Shown piece by piece: positions 52,934 through 62,448 of a stretch of 64,000 bases of DNA. Source of the stretch: Caloranaerobacter ferrireducens (lineage in GTDB: Bacteria > Bacillota > Clostridia > Tissierellales > Thermohalobacteraceae). A program made the translations under genes and the position numbers. Below the pieces are notes generated by a model. That model made no database searches. It had not been told where the DNA came from and saw only the letters and a program-made list of their open reading frames with translations. The stretch spans positions 186,001 through 250,000 of the forward strand of contig NZ_MDJR01000001.1 in NCBI RefSeq assembly GCF_001730685.1, in the 5' to 3' direction. Within the stretch, counting starts at the first letter, position 1. The number at the start of each line of letters is the position of its first letter.

Positions 52934-53257
52934 ATGAGTAAAGACAATAAGGAAATAATGTGTCAATGTGGTTGTAATCATGAACATAATCATGAGCATG
53001 AACATGATCATGATTATGAGGATTTTCCAAGGATACATCTTGTTTTAGAAGATGATACAGAAGTGGATTGTTTGGTATTAACAACAATGGAGCTAAGAGG
53101 CAAAAAATTTGTTGCATTGCTACCAGTAGGTGAAGAGAGAGTTTTACTATATGAATTTAAAGAGACAGATGAAGGAATTGAACTTATTAATATAGAAAGT
53201 GATGAAGAGTTTGAACTTGCCTCTAAAGCATTTTTAGAAGAGTTTGGAGACGAATAG
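52934..53257 (+). CDS. DUF1292 protein with Cys/His-rich N-terminal tail
   Basis: 107 residues from ATG 52934 (AAGGAG spaced 7; the ATG at 52928 is too close). Residues 1-31 hold CQCGC (Cys10, 12, 14) and an alternating His-Glu/Asp run, a likely metal-binding tail. Residues 33-107 match DUF1292 (HLVLEDDTEVDCLVL, YEFKETDEG, FELASKAFLEEF). DUF1292 proteins are small, acidic and of unknown function. Between two metallopeptidase genes; metal supply is an attractive but unproved idea. Confidence 0.8.
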   Translation: MSKDNKEIMCQCGCNHEHNHEHEHDHDYEDFPRIHLVLEDDTEVDCLVLTTMELRGKKFVALLPVGEERVLLYEFKETDEGIELINIESDEEFELASKAFLEEFGDE

Positions 53258-53288
53258 TGTAAAAATATTGTTAGGTAGGAGGTAGATT

Positions 53289-54590
53289 ATGACAAAAGAA
53301 CTAAAGTTAGCACAAGAACTAATAGATTTTATTTATAAAAGTCCAACTCAGTATCATGCTGTAGAAAGTATAAAAGAAATATTAGTTAGTAAGGGATTTA
53401 GTGAATTAAAATTGAAAGATAGATGGAATATACAAAAAGGTGGAAAATACTTTGTAACAAAAAATGACTCTGCTTTAATAGCATTTGTAGTAGGAAAAGG
53501 AGAGATTGAAAAAGATGGGTTTAAGTTAATAGGTGCACATACTGATGCCCCAACATTTAGAATTAAACCATCACCTGAAATGATAGCGGAAGATAGTTAT
53601 CTAAAATTAAATACAGAAGTATATGGAGGACCTATTTTAAATACGTGGTTCGACAGACCTTTGTCATTAGCTGGTAGAGTAAGTTTAAAAAGTGATAATC
53701 CAATGTATCCAGAAACTAGACTAGTAAATATTAATAAACCGATACTCATAATACCAAATCTAGCAATACATATGAACAGAAAAATAAATGAAGGAGTTTC
53801 AATAAACAAGCAAAAAGACGTATTACCTATATTATCTTTAATTAATGATGAATTCGAGAAAGATAATTATTTAATTAAGTTATTGTCAGAATACTTAAAT
53901 GTAAATCAAGATGATATTATTGACTTTGATCTTTATTTGTATGAATTTGAGAAAGGTAAAATTGTTGGTCTTAATGAGGAATTTATTTCTTGTGGAAGAT
54001 TAGATGATTTAGCAATGGTACATGCTGGAATAACTGCATTAGTTAATACTAAAAGTTCTAATTCAACAAATGTAATGGTATGTTTCGATAATGAGGAAGT
54101 TGGAAGTCAAACTAAGCAAGGTGCAGGATCACCGATGTTAATAAATACTTTAGAAAGAATAGTTTATGCATTAGGAAAAGATAAAGAAGATTTCTTTAGA
54201 GCAATTTATAGTTCATTCTTAATATCAGCAGATATGGCACATGCAGTCCATCCAAATTCACCAGAAAAGCATGATCCAGTGAATAAACCAAAAATAAATA
54301 AAGGTCCAGTAATAAAGATTAATGCGAATTTAGCATATACTACTGATAGTGATTCTTGTGCTGTATATGAAATGATTTGCAGAAATGCAGGTATTCCTCT
54401 ACAGAAATTTGTAAATCGTTCAGACGAAAGAGGAGGATCTACTATCGGACCTATTTCATCTAGTCAGCTAGATATACGTTCGATAGATATTGGAAACCCA
54501 ATGTTAGCAATGCATTCAATAAGGGAATTGGCAGGGGTTTTAGACCATTATTATGTAACTAAATCTTTTGAAGAATATTTCAAACTATAG
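53289..54590 (+). CDS. M18 family aminopeptidase
   Basis: 433 residues. GAHTDAP (metal-binding His/Asp), FDNEEVGSQTKQGA, SADMAHAVHPN and RGGSTIGPI are the M18 signature blocks of aspartyl aminopeptidase-like enzymes (ApeB/Lap4 group). Forms large cytosolic oligomers and trims N-terminal residues. TAGGAGG site. Follows PepD and DUF1292 in one direction with short gaps, so perhaps an operon. Confidence 0.9.
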   Translation: MTKELKLAQELIDFIYKSPTQYHAVESIKEILVSKGFSELKLKDRWNIQKGGKYFVTKNDSALIAFVVGKGEIEKDGFKLIGAHTDAPTFRIKPSPEMIAEDSYLKLNTEVYGGPILNTWFDRPLSLAGRVSLKSDNPMYPETRLVNINKPILIIPNLAIHMNRKINEGVSINKQKDVLPILSLINDEFEKDNYLIKLLSEYLNVNQDDIIDFDLYLYEFEKGKIVGLNEEFISCGRLDDLAMVHAGITALVNTKSSNSTNVMVCFDNEEVGSQTKQGAGSPMLINTLERIVYALGKDKEDFFRAIYSSFLISADMAHAVHPNSPEKHDPVNKPKINKGPVIKINANLAYTTDSDSCAVYEMICRNAGIPLQKFVNRSDERGGSTIGPISSSQLDIRSIDIGNPMLAMHSIRELAGVLDHYYVTKSFEEYFKL

Positions 54591-54622
54591 TGTATTTTAC
54601 TTAGTATAAATAGGGTGATGTT

Positions 54623-55459
54623 GTGAATTATAAATTATTGGCTATAGATTTAGATGGCACACTTTTAACTGATGATAAAAGAATGTTAGAAGAGAACAAA
54701 AAAGTATTAATTGCTCTATCTAAAAAAGGTTTAGAAATAATAATAGCAACTGGTAGAAGATATTGGTCAGCTAAAAATTTTGCAAAAGAATTAGGTATTG
54801 AATTAACAATATTAGCAAACAACGGAAATATTATAAGAAGAATATCAGACGACAGGGTATTAGTTACTAAGTATTTAGAAAAAGAAGACTTTCATCAGAT
54901 TGTTAAAAAAGGAAGAAGTATTGGACTACATCCAATCCTGCATGTAAATCATTACGAAGAAGGTTATGATTTACTAATAGAAGAAGATGAAGAAGGTAAT
55001 AAATATTCGAATTATGTTAAAAAGAATATTATTAGGCATAAAAAAATAAAAAATATATTGGATTATGAAGAATCAAAAATATTAGTTATATGTTATGAGA
55101 GTAGTTATGAAACTTTGAGAAAATTTGAGAAAAAAATACACAAAGAATGTCCTCGAAAATTTAACACCCATATTTTATTGAATGGTTCAGATATTGGGCC
55201 TATACTTGAAATAATGAGCTTAAAAGGGTCGAAATGGCTTTCATTAAGAGATTATGCTAAAGATAAAGGGATTAATGAAAGTCAAATCATAGCTATTGGA
55301 GATGATAATAATGATGTTGAAATGGTTAAAAAAGCTGGTTTAGGAATAGCTATGAAAAATGGAACTGATAAAGTTAAAAAAGCGGCTGACATTATTACTA
55401 AGAAAACAAATAATGAAGCGGGAGTGGCTCAGGTACTAAAGGAAATATTTAAGATATAG
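54623..55459 (+). CDS. Cof-type HAD phosphatase
   Basis: 278 residues. DLDGTLLTDD (nucleophile and acid Asp, 8-12), ATGRR, KGSKW (Lys), IGDDNNDVEM and GIAMKNG form HAD motifs I-IV with a C2B cap. Cytosolic; hydrolyses sugar phosphates or flavin precursors. GTG start with AGGGTGATG. No substrate clue. Confidence 0.88.
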   Translation: MNYKLLAIDLDGTLLTDDKRMLEENKKVLIALSKKGLEIIIATGRRYWSAKNFAKELGIELTILANNGNIIRRISDDRVLVTKYLEKEDFHQIVKKGRSIGLHPILHVNHYEEGYDLLIEEDEEGNKYSNYVKKNIIRHKKIKNILDYEESKILVICYESSYETLRKFEKKIHKECPRKFNTHILLNGSDIGPILEIMSLKGSKWLSLRDYAKDKGINESQIIAIGDDNNDVEMVKKAGLGIAMKNGTDKVKKAADIITKKTNNEAGVAQVLKEIFKI

Positions 55460-55528
55460 TTTTGTAATATTTTACTATTATTGATAATATGCTTTAATAA
55501 CAAAATTATTTTGATTGGGGGAATTGGG

Positions 55529-55711
55529 GTGTTAAAAGCGATAGCTTCAATACTTATTCTATTTGGTGCTATCAATTGGGGACTATATGGATTATTTAAT
55601 TTTGACATAGTATGCTATATTTTCAAAAGTAAAGATTCTATTTATGCAAGAGTAATTTATACATTAATAGGACTTTCGGGACTTTATACAATTTTATATA
55701 TAATTTTTTAA
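55529..55711 (+). CDS. DUF378 family membrane protein
   Basis: 60 residues from GTG 55529 (GGGGG site; longer forms lack one): LKAIASILILFGAINWGLYGLFNFD, then RVIYTLIGLSGLYTI. Two membrane helices with the AINWG motif of DUF378. Function unknown. Followed by a terminator. Confidence 0.75.
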   Translation: MLKAIASILILFGAINWGLYGLFNFDIVCYIFKSKDSIYARVIYTLIGLSGLYTILYIIF

Positions 55712-55740
55712 CCTAAGCTTTAAGCTTAGGTTTATTCTTT
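55710..55740 (+). terminator. Rho-independent terminator
   Basis: AACCTAAGCTT / AAGCTTAGGTT and a T-rich tail. Confidence 0.85.
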
Positions 55741-55810
55741 TTTTGAAATAGTAAGGTTTAATTTCAGACTGTAGACAAAATAAAATATTTATGAAAATAA
55801 CGCTCATGCG

Positions 55811-55842
55811 AAAGAATTTAGAAAAAACTAAATTCTTTCAAG
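55811..55842 (+). repeat. Inverted repeat next to copy D
   Basis: GAAAGAATTTAG / CTAAATTCTTTC with a 6-base loop, directly before repeat copy D. May be a second terminator or the end of a mobile piece. Confidence 0.5.
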
Positions 55843-55852
55843 CATTCGCTTT

Positions 55853-56048
55853 TATAATCCATAAGGAAATTATAATAAAATCTTATATTTTTATAAATAT
55901 TAATGTTAATTTTATTGAAACTTTGTCTGGCATGCTTGCATGCCAGAGTCGTTATAAACTTTATTAAATCGTAAGTAATTTTAGATATAATTTCCGAAAT
56001 GGACTTCAACAAAATCCTCTTTGATTTATTTAAATCGAAGATTTTGTT
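55853..56048 (+). repeat. Double-hairpin intergenic element, copy D, with an 83-bp insertion
   Basis: Starts ATAATCCATAAGGAAATTAT and ends TTTAAATCGAAGATTTTG, as in copy A. About 83 bp that copies A-C lack splits hairpin 1 after the left arm (about 55876-55958). The insertion contains the palindrome CTGGCATGC-TT-GCATGCCAG (55927-55946). The 520 bases from 55712 to 56231 hold no gene. Confidence 0.75.
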
Positions 56049-56142
56049 ATTTTCATATATTTTTAAAAAAATTAACTTTGTCAACAAGCTTGTTTAATTT
56101 CTGCTTTAAAATTTAAATTTTTTTAAAACTTACATAATTCTA

Positions 56143-56171
56143 TTGACGTAATCAAAAAAAAATAGTATCAT
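56143..56171 (+). promoter_or_regulatory. Promoter of the histidine operon
   Basis: TTGACG (56143-56148), 17-bp spacer, TATCAT (56166-56171), 60 bases before hisZ. No T-box or His-rich leader peptide is visible in the short leader. Confidence 0.65.
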
Positions 56172-56231
56172 TTACAGAAATGATTTAATGCGTTAAAGTG
56201 ATAAATAAATAAAGTGAGGTGTAAAATCTTT

Positions 56232-57527
56232 ATGTTGAGTTTCAAATACCAGACTCCACACGGAGTAAGATATGAACTCTATAATGATTATGAGATTAAA
56301 GAGATAATTATAAAGGGCATAAAAGATAATTTTAGAAGTTATGGATATAAACAGGTTTCTACTCCTACAATCGAATATTATGATGTGTTTTCATTAGTCA
56401 AAAGTACTGTATTAAAAGATGAAATGTTTAAGTTCATAGATAGCTCAGGAGAAATATTAGTCCTTAGACCTGATGTGACAATTCCTATAGCCAGAATGGT
56501 TGCAAATAATTATAAAACGAATAAAGATTATTTTAAGTTTTTTTATGTTTCAAAAGTATTTAGAATGAGTAGGAATCAAAATGGAAAAGAAAGGGAAATT
56601 ACTCAGGCTGGCATAGAATATTTCGGCAATAATGAACCTGATGCAGATGCAGAAGTAATTGCAATAGCAATCAAAAGCTTACTTAAAAATGTATCGAATT
56701 TTCAGATAGAAATAGGCCATACAGATTTTTATAAAGGGTTATTGTCAGAAATAGATATTGATAGAGGAATTCAAGATAAGCTTAAAGGACTTATAGAAAA
56801 TAAAAACTTTGTAGAAATAGAAAGATTATTAGATAACTTGGATATTAAAAACGAAGTTAAAGATATTATAAAACAGTTACCAGGTCTTTATGGAGAGTTT
56901 TCTGATGTTTTAAAAAAGTCAAAAAAAATGTGTCTTAATGACAGAATGGCCAGATCACTAGAAAATCTGGAAGCTGTATATGAGATATTAAATGATTATG
57001 GATATAGTCAGTATATATCAATAGATTTAGGATTAATAAACCATTTGGACTACTATACTGGAATTATATTTAAGGGATATATGGCCAATCATGGACAGAT
57101 TATTTTAAATGGTGGAAGGTATGATAAACTGACCGAGCAGTATGGTCATTGTATGCCGGCAACCGGTTTTGCAATTAACATAGATGAATTGCTTAACGGT
57201 ATAAAGTCTACTATTAAGAAGCTTGATAAAGGATTTAATACGGATTATTTAATCCTTTATACAAAAGAAAACAGAAAAGAAGCCTTTAAAATAGCAAATT
57301 ATCTTAGGAATGAAGGCTTAATAGTTGAAACGGATTTATATAAAAATCTCAAAAAACATATAGACTATGCTGAGAGTAATAAAATTAAAACTTTAATTAT
57401 ATATGGTACTGAGAGGTTGAAACTTATTGACATACAGAAAAATAATTGTATGAATATTGATATTGATAATTTTATGAAGCGATTAGATAACAAAGTTAAA
57501 AACTATTTTTTAACATCAATACATTAA
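56232..57527 (+). CDS. hisZ: ATP phosphoribosyltransferase regulatory subunit HisZ
   Basis: 431 residues, a HisRS-like catalytic core without anticodon-binding function: YGYKQVSTPTIEYYDV, LRPDVTIPIARMV, GGRYDKLTEQYG. Needed because HisG here is the short form; the two make the hetero-octameric first enzyme of histidine synthesis. ATG at 56232 follows AGGTG by 11 bases; a GTG at 56214 lies in that site. Confidence 0.92.
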   Translation: MLSFKYQTPHGVRYELYNDYEIKEIIIKGIKDNFRSYGYKQVSTPTIEYYDVFSLVKSTVLKDEMFKFIDSSGEILVLRPDVTIPIARMVANNYKTNKDYFKFFYVSKVFRMSRNQNGKEREITQAGIEYFGNNEPDADAEVIAIAIKSLLKNVSNFQIEIGHTDFYKGLLSEIDIDRGIQDKLKGLIENKNFVEIERLLDNLDIKNEVKDIIKQLPGLYGEFSDVLKKSKKMCLNDRMARSLENLEAVYEILNDYGYSQYISIDLGLINHLDYYTGIIFKGYMANHGQIILNGGRYDKLTEQYGHCMPATGFAINIDELLNGIKSTIKKLDKGFNTDYLILYTKENRKEAFKIANYLRNEGLIVETDLYKNLKKHIDYAESNKIKTLIIYGTERLKLIDIQKNNCMNIDIDNFMKRLDNKVKNYFLTSIH

Positions 57528-57539
57528 GGAGGATAGATT

Positions 57540-58178
57540 GTGGACTACTTAAATATTGCTCTTGCTAAAGGAAGATTAGGAGATAAAGGATATGAAATGT
57601 TTAAGAAAATTGGATTAGGATATAGTGAAATGGAAAAAAACTCAAGGAAATTGATATTTACAAATGAGGAAAAGAATGTACGTTTTATATTGGTAAAGGC
57701 TAGTGATATTCCGGTATATGTAGAAAGAGGAGCGGTCGACTTAGGTGTAGTAGGGAAAGATATTATTATGGAAGAAGAGAGAGACCTCTATGAAATAGCT
57801 GACTTAGGCTTTGGAAAATGCAAATTTGCTGTTGCAGCTCTTCCCGGGTATAAGATAGATAACACCAGAAGACCTTTAAAGGTAGCAACAAAGTATCCAA
57901 ATATAGCAAAGAAATATTTTTTATCAAAGGGGATACAAATAGATTTAATCAAGCTAAATGGTTCTGTAGAGTTGGCTCCTTTAGTTGGTCTTTCAGATGT
58001 AATAGTAGATATTGTTGAAACAGGAAGAACTCTAAAAGAGAATGGATTGGTAGTTGTAGAAGATATGTTTCCTATAAGTGCTAGACTGGTTGCGAATAAG
58101 GTAAGCTATAAAATGAAAAATAAGAGTATAAGAGAAATAATCGATAATATACAAATGATTTTTAGAAAGGAGTTATAA
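57540..58178 (+). CDS. hisG: ATP phosphoribosyltransferase catalytic subunit HisG (short form)
   Basis: 212 residues; [15 protein letters not shown] start, [12 protein letters not shown] and [16 protein letters not shown] for PRPP. Lacks the C-terminal regulatory domain of long HisG, so it depends on HisZ. GTG start with AAGGAGG. Confidence 0.95.
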   Translation: MDYLNIALAKGRLGDKGYEMFKKIGLGYSEMEKNSRKLIFTNEEKNVRFILVKASDIPVYVERGAVDLGVVGKDIIMEEERDLYEIADLGFGKCKFAVAALPGYKIDNTRRPLKVATKYPNIAKKYFLSKGIQIDLIKLNGSVELAPLVGLSDVIVDIVETGRTLKENGLVVVEDMFPISARLVANKVSYKMKNKSIREIIDNIQMIFRKEL

Positions 58179-58180
58179 GT

Positions 58181-59470
58181 ATGATAAAGATTATAGAAAC
58201 AGGAGATAGAGAATCGGTAAAATTAATAAAAGATTTGTTAAATAGAAGCCAGCTTGAATTCGGAGAGGTAAACAAAAGTGTAGAAAAAATACTAGAAGAT
58301 GTTAAAGAAAATGGCGATAAAGCATTATATAAATATACAAAAAAGTTTGATGGTGTAGAATTAGATAATCTTATTGTATCTGATAATGAGATTGATGAAG
58401 CATATAATAGCTGTGATTCGAAACTTATTGAGGCTTTGGAGGAGGCTAAAGACAATATCTGGAATTATCACAGTAAACAACTTAACAATTCATGGATATG
58501 GAATAAAGATAAGGGAATAATATTAGGACAAATATATAATCCAATTGAAAAGGTAGGTATATATGTACCTGGTGGTACTGCTCCTTATCCGTCAACGGTT
58601 CTTATGAATGCCGTACCTGCTAAAGTTGCTGGTGTAAAAGAGATAATTATGGTAACCCCTCCTTCAAAGGACGGAAAAATTAATAAAAATATATTGGCTG
58701 CAGCAAAAGTAGCAGGTGTAGACAGGATATTTAAAATTGGAGGTGCGCAGGCAATCGGTGCCTTAACCTTTGGAACGGAGACTATTCCTAAAGTGGATAA
58801 AATTGTGGGACCGGGTAATATTTATGTAGCTATAGCAAAAAGGATGGTATACGGATATGTTGATATAGATATGATTGCAGGGCCAAGTGAGATATTGATA
58901 ATTGCAGATAATAACGCAAATGAAAAATATATAGCTGCCGATATGTTATCCCAGGCTGAACATGATGTACTGGCATCATCCATATTGATAACTACTTCGA
59001 AGGAGTTGGCTGTAAGGGTAAGAGATGAAATAGAAAGGCAGGTTAAACAATTATCCAGAAGGGATATTATAGAAAAAGCCTTAAATGATTATGGAGTAAT
59101 TATAGTTGTTAATGATTTAGAAGAGTCAGTTGAGTTATCAAACAAAATTGCACCTGAGCATTTAGAGTTAATGGTAGATAAGCCCTTTGAATTAGTCAAT
59201 AGTATTAAAAATGCAGGAGCAATATTTATGGGTGAGTATTCACCGGAACCCTTAGGAGACTATTTTGCTGGTCCAAACCACACTTTACCTACAAGTGGTA
59301 CTGCTAAATTTTTCTCTCCATTAGGAGTGGACGACTTTTACAAAAAATCCAGTATTATATACTATGACAGAGAAAGTCTTAATAAGTGTAAAAATAAGAT
59401 TATAAGAATTGCTGAGGAAGAAGGTCTTACAGCTCATGCAAATTCTATAAAAGTGAGGTTTGAAGGATGA
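58181..59470 (+). CDS. hisD: Histidinol dehydrogenase HisD
   Basis: 429 residues. VGIYVPGGTAPYPSTVLMNA, GGAQAIGALTFGT, VGPGNIYVAIAKR, IAGPSEILI, LSQAEHD (zinc ligands) and GPNHTLPTSGTA. Oxidises histidinol to histidine with two NAD. Two bases after hisG. Confidence 0.97.
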   Translation: MIKIIETGDRESVKLIKDLLNRSQLEFGEVNKSVEKILEDVKENGDKALYKYTKKFDGVELDNLIVSDNEIDEAYNSCDSKLIEALEEAKDNIWNYHSKQLNNSWIWNKDKGIILGQIYNPIEKVGIYVPGGTAPYPSTVLMNAVPAKVAGVKEIIMVTPPSKDGKINKNILAAAKVAGVDRIFKIGGAQAIGALTFGTETIPKVDKIVGPGNIYVAIAKRMVYGYVDIDMIAGPSEILIIADNNANEKYIAADMLSQAEHDVLASSILITTSKELAVRVRDEIERQVKQLSRRDIIEKALNDYGVIIVVNDLEESVELSNKIAPEHLELMVDKPFELVNSIKNAGAIFMGEYSPEPLGDYFAGPNHTLPTSGTAKFFSPLGVDDFYKKSSIIYYDRESLNKCKNKIIRIAEEEGLTAHANSIKVRFEG

Positions 59471-60525
59471 TAGAGTTACTGGTAAAGAAAAGTATATTGG
59501 ATTTAAAGCCGTATATACCCAATGATTATGAATATAAGTATAAAATGGATGCCAATGAAAGCCCCTTTAATTTACCTGATAATGTTATGAAAAGTATTAT
59601 AAAAAACTTACACAACTTAGAATTAAACAGATATCCTGATACAAACAGCAGAGCATTGAGAAGAGAAATTTCAAAATATATAGGTGTAAATTTCAAAAAT
59701 ATAATAGTAGGTAATGGTTCTGATGAAATGATTAATATAATAATCAATACTTTTGCTGATAAAGATGATGTTGTTGTATCTCACTCTCCTACATTTGTAA
59801 TGTATAGACTTATAAGCAAAATTGCAGGTGTAGAGTATATAGATGTACCTACGGATGAAGATTTTAATGTAGATATAGATGCTTTAATAAAAACTGCTAA
59901 TGCTAGAGGGGCTAAACTGATATTTTTATGTTCACCCAATAATCCAACAGGAAACCTTATAAGAAAAGAAGAGATTATTAAAGTTGTAAACGAAACCAAA
60001 AGTGTTGTAGTTGTCGATGAAGCATATTTTGAGTTTGGAGGTAAAACAATAGTACAGGAAGTAAAAAACTTCAGTAGGCTTATAGTGTTAAGAACATTGT
60101 CTAAGGCTTTTGGTGCTGCTGGAATCAGGACAGGCTATCTGGTAGCGGGAGATAAGATTATAGAAAAACTAAATAGCGTTAAACCTCCCTATAACTTAAA
60201 TACCATATCTCAACTTATAGGGATAGAGTTACTAAGGAATAAGAGTGAGGTTTTAAGCAGAGTTCGATTGGTAAATGAAGAAAGGGATAAATTGTACAAT
60301 GAAATGAAAAAAATAGACGGAATAAAAGTTTATCCTTCAAGTGCAAATTTTATACTTTTTAGGGTGGATAACGGGAAAAAAGTTTTTGAAGGATTGCTAG
60401 ATAGGGGAGTAAAGGTAAGATTTTTTAGCGGAAGTAGATTGGAGAATCATCTTAGAGTAACAGTAGGAACTGGAGAGGAGAATAAGGTTTTTATAGATGC
60501 ATTAAAGGAAGTGATAAAAAAATGA
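59467..60525 (+). CDS. hisC: Histidinol-phosphate aminotransferase HisC
   Basis: 352 residues, class I/II PLP fold: NESPFNLP, GNGSDEMI, SPNNPTGNLI, VDEAYFEF and RTLSKAFGAAGIRTGY (PLP lysine). Overlaps hisD by 4 bases (ATGA). Confidence 0.96.
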   Translation: MIELLVKKSILDLKPYIPNDYEYKYKMDANESPFNLPDNVMKSIIKNLHNLELNRYPDTNSRALRREISKYIGVNFKNIIVGNGSDEMINIIINTFADKDDVVVSHSPTFVMYRLISKIAGVEYIDVPTDEDFNVDIDALIKTANARGAKLIFLCSPNNPTGNLIRKEEIIKVVNETKSVVVVDEAYFEFGGKTIVQEVKNFSRLIVLRTLSKAFGAAGIRTGYLVAGDKIIEKLNSVKPPYNLNTISQLIGIELLRNKSEVLSRVRLVNEERDKLYNEMKKIDGIKVYPSSANFILFRVDNGKKVFEGLLDRGVKVRFFSGSRLENHLRVTVGTGEENKVFIDALKEVIKK

Positions 60526-61106
60526 GAACATCGGAAAAAAAGAGAAAAACGATGGAAACAGATATATCTTTAAAACTAAATATTGATGGAGAAGGAAGAG
60601 GCAATATAGATACAGGAATAGGCTTCTTCAACCATATGTTGAATCTTTTTGCTAGACACGGATTATTTGATTTAGATTTAAAATGCGAAGGAGATTTATA
60701 CGTTGATGGTCATCATACCATTGAAGATATTGGTATAGTGATGGGAGAAGCTTTCAAAGATGCTTTAGGAGATAAAGAGGGCATAAAAAGATATGCAAGT
60801 GTATTTACTCCTATGGATGAGTGTCTGTCTTTAGTAGTATTGGATATTAGCGGAAGGCCTTATTTGTCTTTCGATGTAAATATTACTAGGGAAATGGTAG
60901 GGGATTTTGATACTGAACTTGTAGAAGAGTTTTTTAGAGCTTTTGTAAATAATAGTAGAATTACACTTCATATAAAAATGATAAATAGTGGAAATACCCA
61001 TCACATGATAGAGTCGATTTTTAAAGGATTTGGCAGAGCATTAGATGTAGCTACTGCTATAGATGAAAGAATAAAAGGTGTAATGTCGACTAAGGGGGTT
61101 ATATAA
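60522..61106 (+). CDS. hisB: Imidazoleglycerol-phosphate dehydratase HisB (monofunctional)
   Basis: 194 residues; GIGFFNHML, DGHHTIEDIGIVMGEA, and a second NTHHMIESIFKGFGRAL set of metal-binding histidines. No histidinol-phosphatase domain. Overlaps hisC by 4 bases. Confidence 0.97.
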   Translation: MRTSEKKRKTMETDISLKLNIDGEGRGNIDTGIGFFNHMLNLFARHGLFDLDLKCEGDLYVDGHHTIEDIGIVMGEAFKDALGDKEGIKRYASVFTPMDECLSLVVLDISGRPYLSFDVNITREMVGDFDTELVEEFFRAFVNNSRITLHIKMINSGNTHHMIESIFKGFGRALDVATAIDERIKGVMSTKGVI

Positions 61107-61708
61107 TGATTGCTATTATAGATTATGGTGTAGGGAACTTAAAAAGTGTATATAAAGCTTTAAAAAAGCTTGGGTTTGAAGCAAAAATTACGGATGATAT
61201 TTATGATATAAATAATTCGAAGGGAATAATTTTACCGGGAGTAGGAGCATTTAAAGATGCAATGGAAAATCTAAAAGAGAAAAATATAATTTCTTGTATA
61301 AAAGAAAATATAGCTTCAGGAAAGCCATTGCTGGGGATTTGTCTTGGAATGCAACTTTTATTTGAAAAGAGCTTTGAGGATGGAGAATGGGAAGGTTTAG
61401 GAATTTTATCTGGAGAAGTTGTAAGATTTAATGGAAATTTGAAAGTTCCCCATATGGGATGGAACAGGCTGAAAATAAATAAAGATAACAAGATTTTAAA
61501 GTATATTAAGGAAGGAGCTTATGTATACTTTGTACATTCCTATTATGTAAAAACAAAGGATGATAATGTAATATGCCTATCCGATTATGGAAAGAGATTT
61601 CCTGCAATTGTTGGAAAGGATAATATATTCGGGATGCAATTTCATCCTGAGAAAAGTGGTAAAACAGGATTAGCTTTACTAAAAGCTTTTGGGGAGATGA
61701 TTAAATGA
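61106..61708 (+). CDS. hisH: Imidazole glycerol phosphate synthase glutaminase subunit HisH
   Basis: 200 residues, class I glutamine amidotransferase: LPGVGAF, GICLGMQLLFE (nucleophile Cys), FHPEKSG (His/Glu). Feeds ammonia to HisF. One-base overlap with hisB. Confidence 0.97.
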   Translation: MIAIIDYGVGNLKSVYKALKKLGFEAKITDDIYDINNSKGIILPGVGAFKDAMENLKEKNIISCIKENIASGKPLLGICLGMQLLFEKSFEDGEWEGLGILSGEVVRFNGNLKVPHMGWNRLKINKDNKILKYIKEGAYVYFVHSYYVKTKDDNVICLSDYGKRFPAIVGKDNIFGMQFHPEKSGKTGLALLKAFGEMIK

Positions 61709-62427
61709 TAATATTTCCTGCTATTGATATAAAGGATGGAAAGTGTGTTAGGTTAAGACAAGGTCGATTTGATGATGTAACTATATATAGTGACAATCCG
61801 GTTGAAATTGCAAAAAAGTGGGAGAAAGAAGGATGTCAATATCTCCATTTGGTAGATTTAGATGGTGCAATTCATGGAATTCCTAATAATTTAGAATTAA
61901 TTAAGGAAATAGTAAGTTCAGTAAGTATTCCCGTTCAGATAGGCGGTGGAATAAGAAGTAGAAAAACTGTTGACATATTATTGGAATGTGGAGTTGAAAG
62001 GGTGATTATAGGTACTCTAGCAGTTAGAAATCCGGAACTTTTAGAACAATTAATAAAAGACTATGGTAATAGAATTGTAGTTTCTATAGATGCTAATGAT
62101 GGTTTTGTAGCAGTTGACGGATGGATAAACTTAAGTTCTATTAATTCAATCGAATTTGCAAAGGATTTAGAAAGAATCGGTGTAAAAACAATTGTATATA
62201 CAGATATATCAAAGGATGGAATGATGAAAGGACCTAACTTTAAAGTATATGAGGAATTAAAGAAAAAAGTTAATATTAATATAATTGCCTCAGGTGGAAT
62301 TAGTAGTGTAGGAGATGTAAAAAAGTTAAAGGAAATAGGTGTTTATGGTTGCATAGTAGGAAAGGCCATCTATAGTGGAGCAGTAAAGATTACTGAGCTA
62401 CTTAAATATCAGATAATTAAGGATTAA
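61705..62427 (+). CDS. hisA: ProFAR isomerase HisA
   Basis: 240 residues, (beta-alpha)8 barrel: PAIDIKDGKCVRLRQG, VDLDGA, IGGGIRS, YTDISKDGMMKGPN. Overlaps hisH by 4 bases. Confidence 0.97.
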   Translation: MIIFPAIDIKDGKCVRLRQGRFDDVTIYSDNPVEIAKKWEKEGCQYLHLVDLDGAIHGIPNNLELIKEIVSSVSIPVQIGGGIRSRKTVDILLECGVERVIIGTLAVRNPELLEQLIKDYGNRIVVSIDANDGFVAVDGWINLSSINSIEFAKDLERIGVKTIVYTDISKDGMMKGPNFKVYEELKKKVNINIIASGGISSVGDVKKLKEIGVYGCIVGKAIYSGAVKITELLKYQIIKD

Positions 62428-62448
62428 ATTGTCAATGGGGGTGCTTAA

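Noticed and set aside
55818-56087. 89-codon minus-strand frame
   Set aside because: It covers repeat copy D and its inverted repeats, has no ribosome site and no protein-like pattern; explained by the repeat.
56100-56231. T-box or histidine leader peptide before hisZ
   Set aside because: The leader between promoter and start is only about 55 bases, with no T-box motif and no run of His codons.
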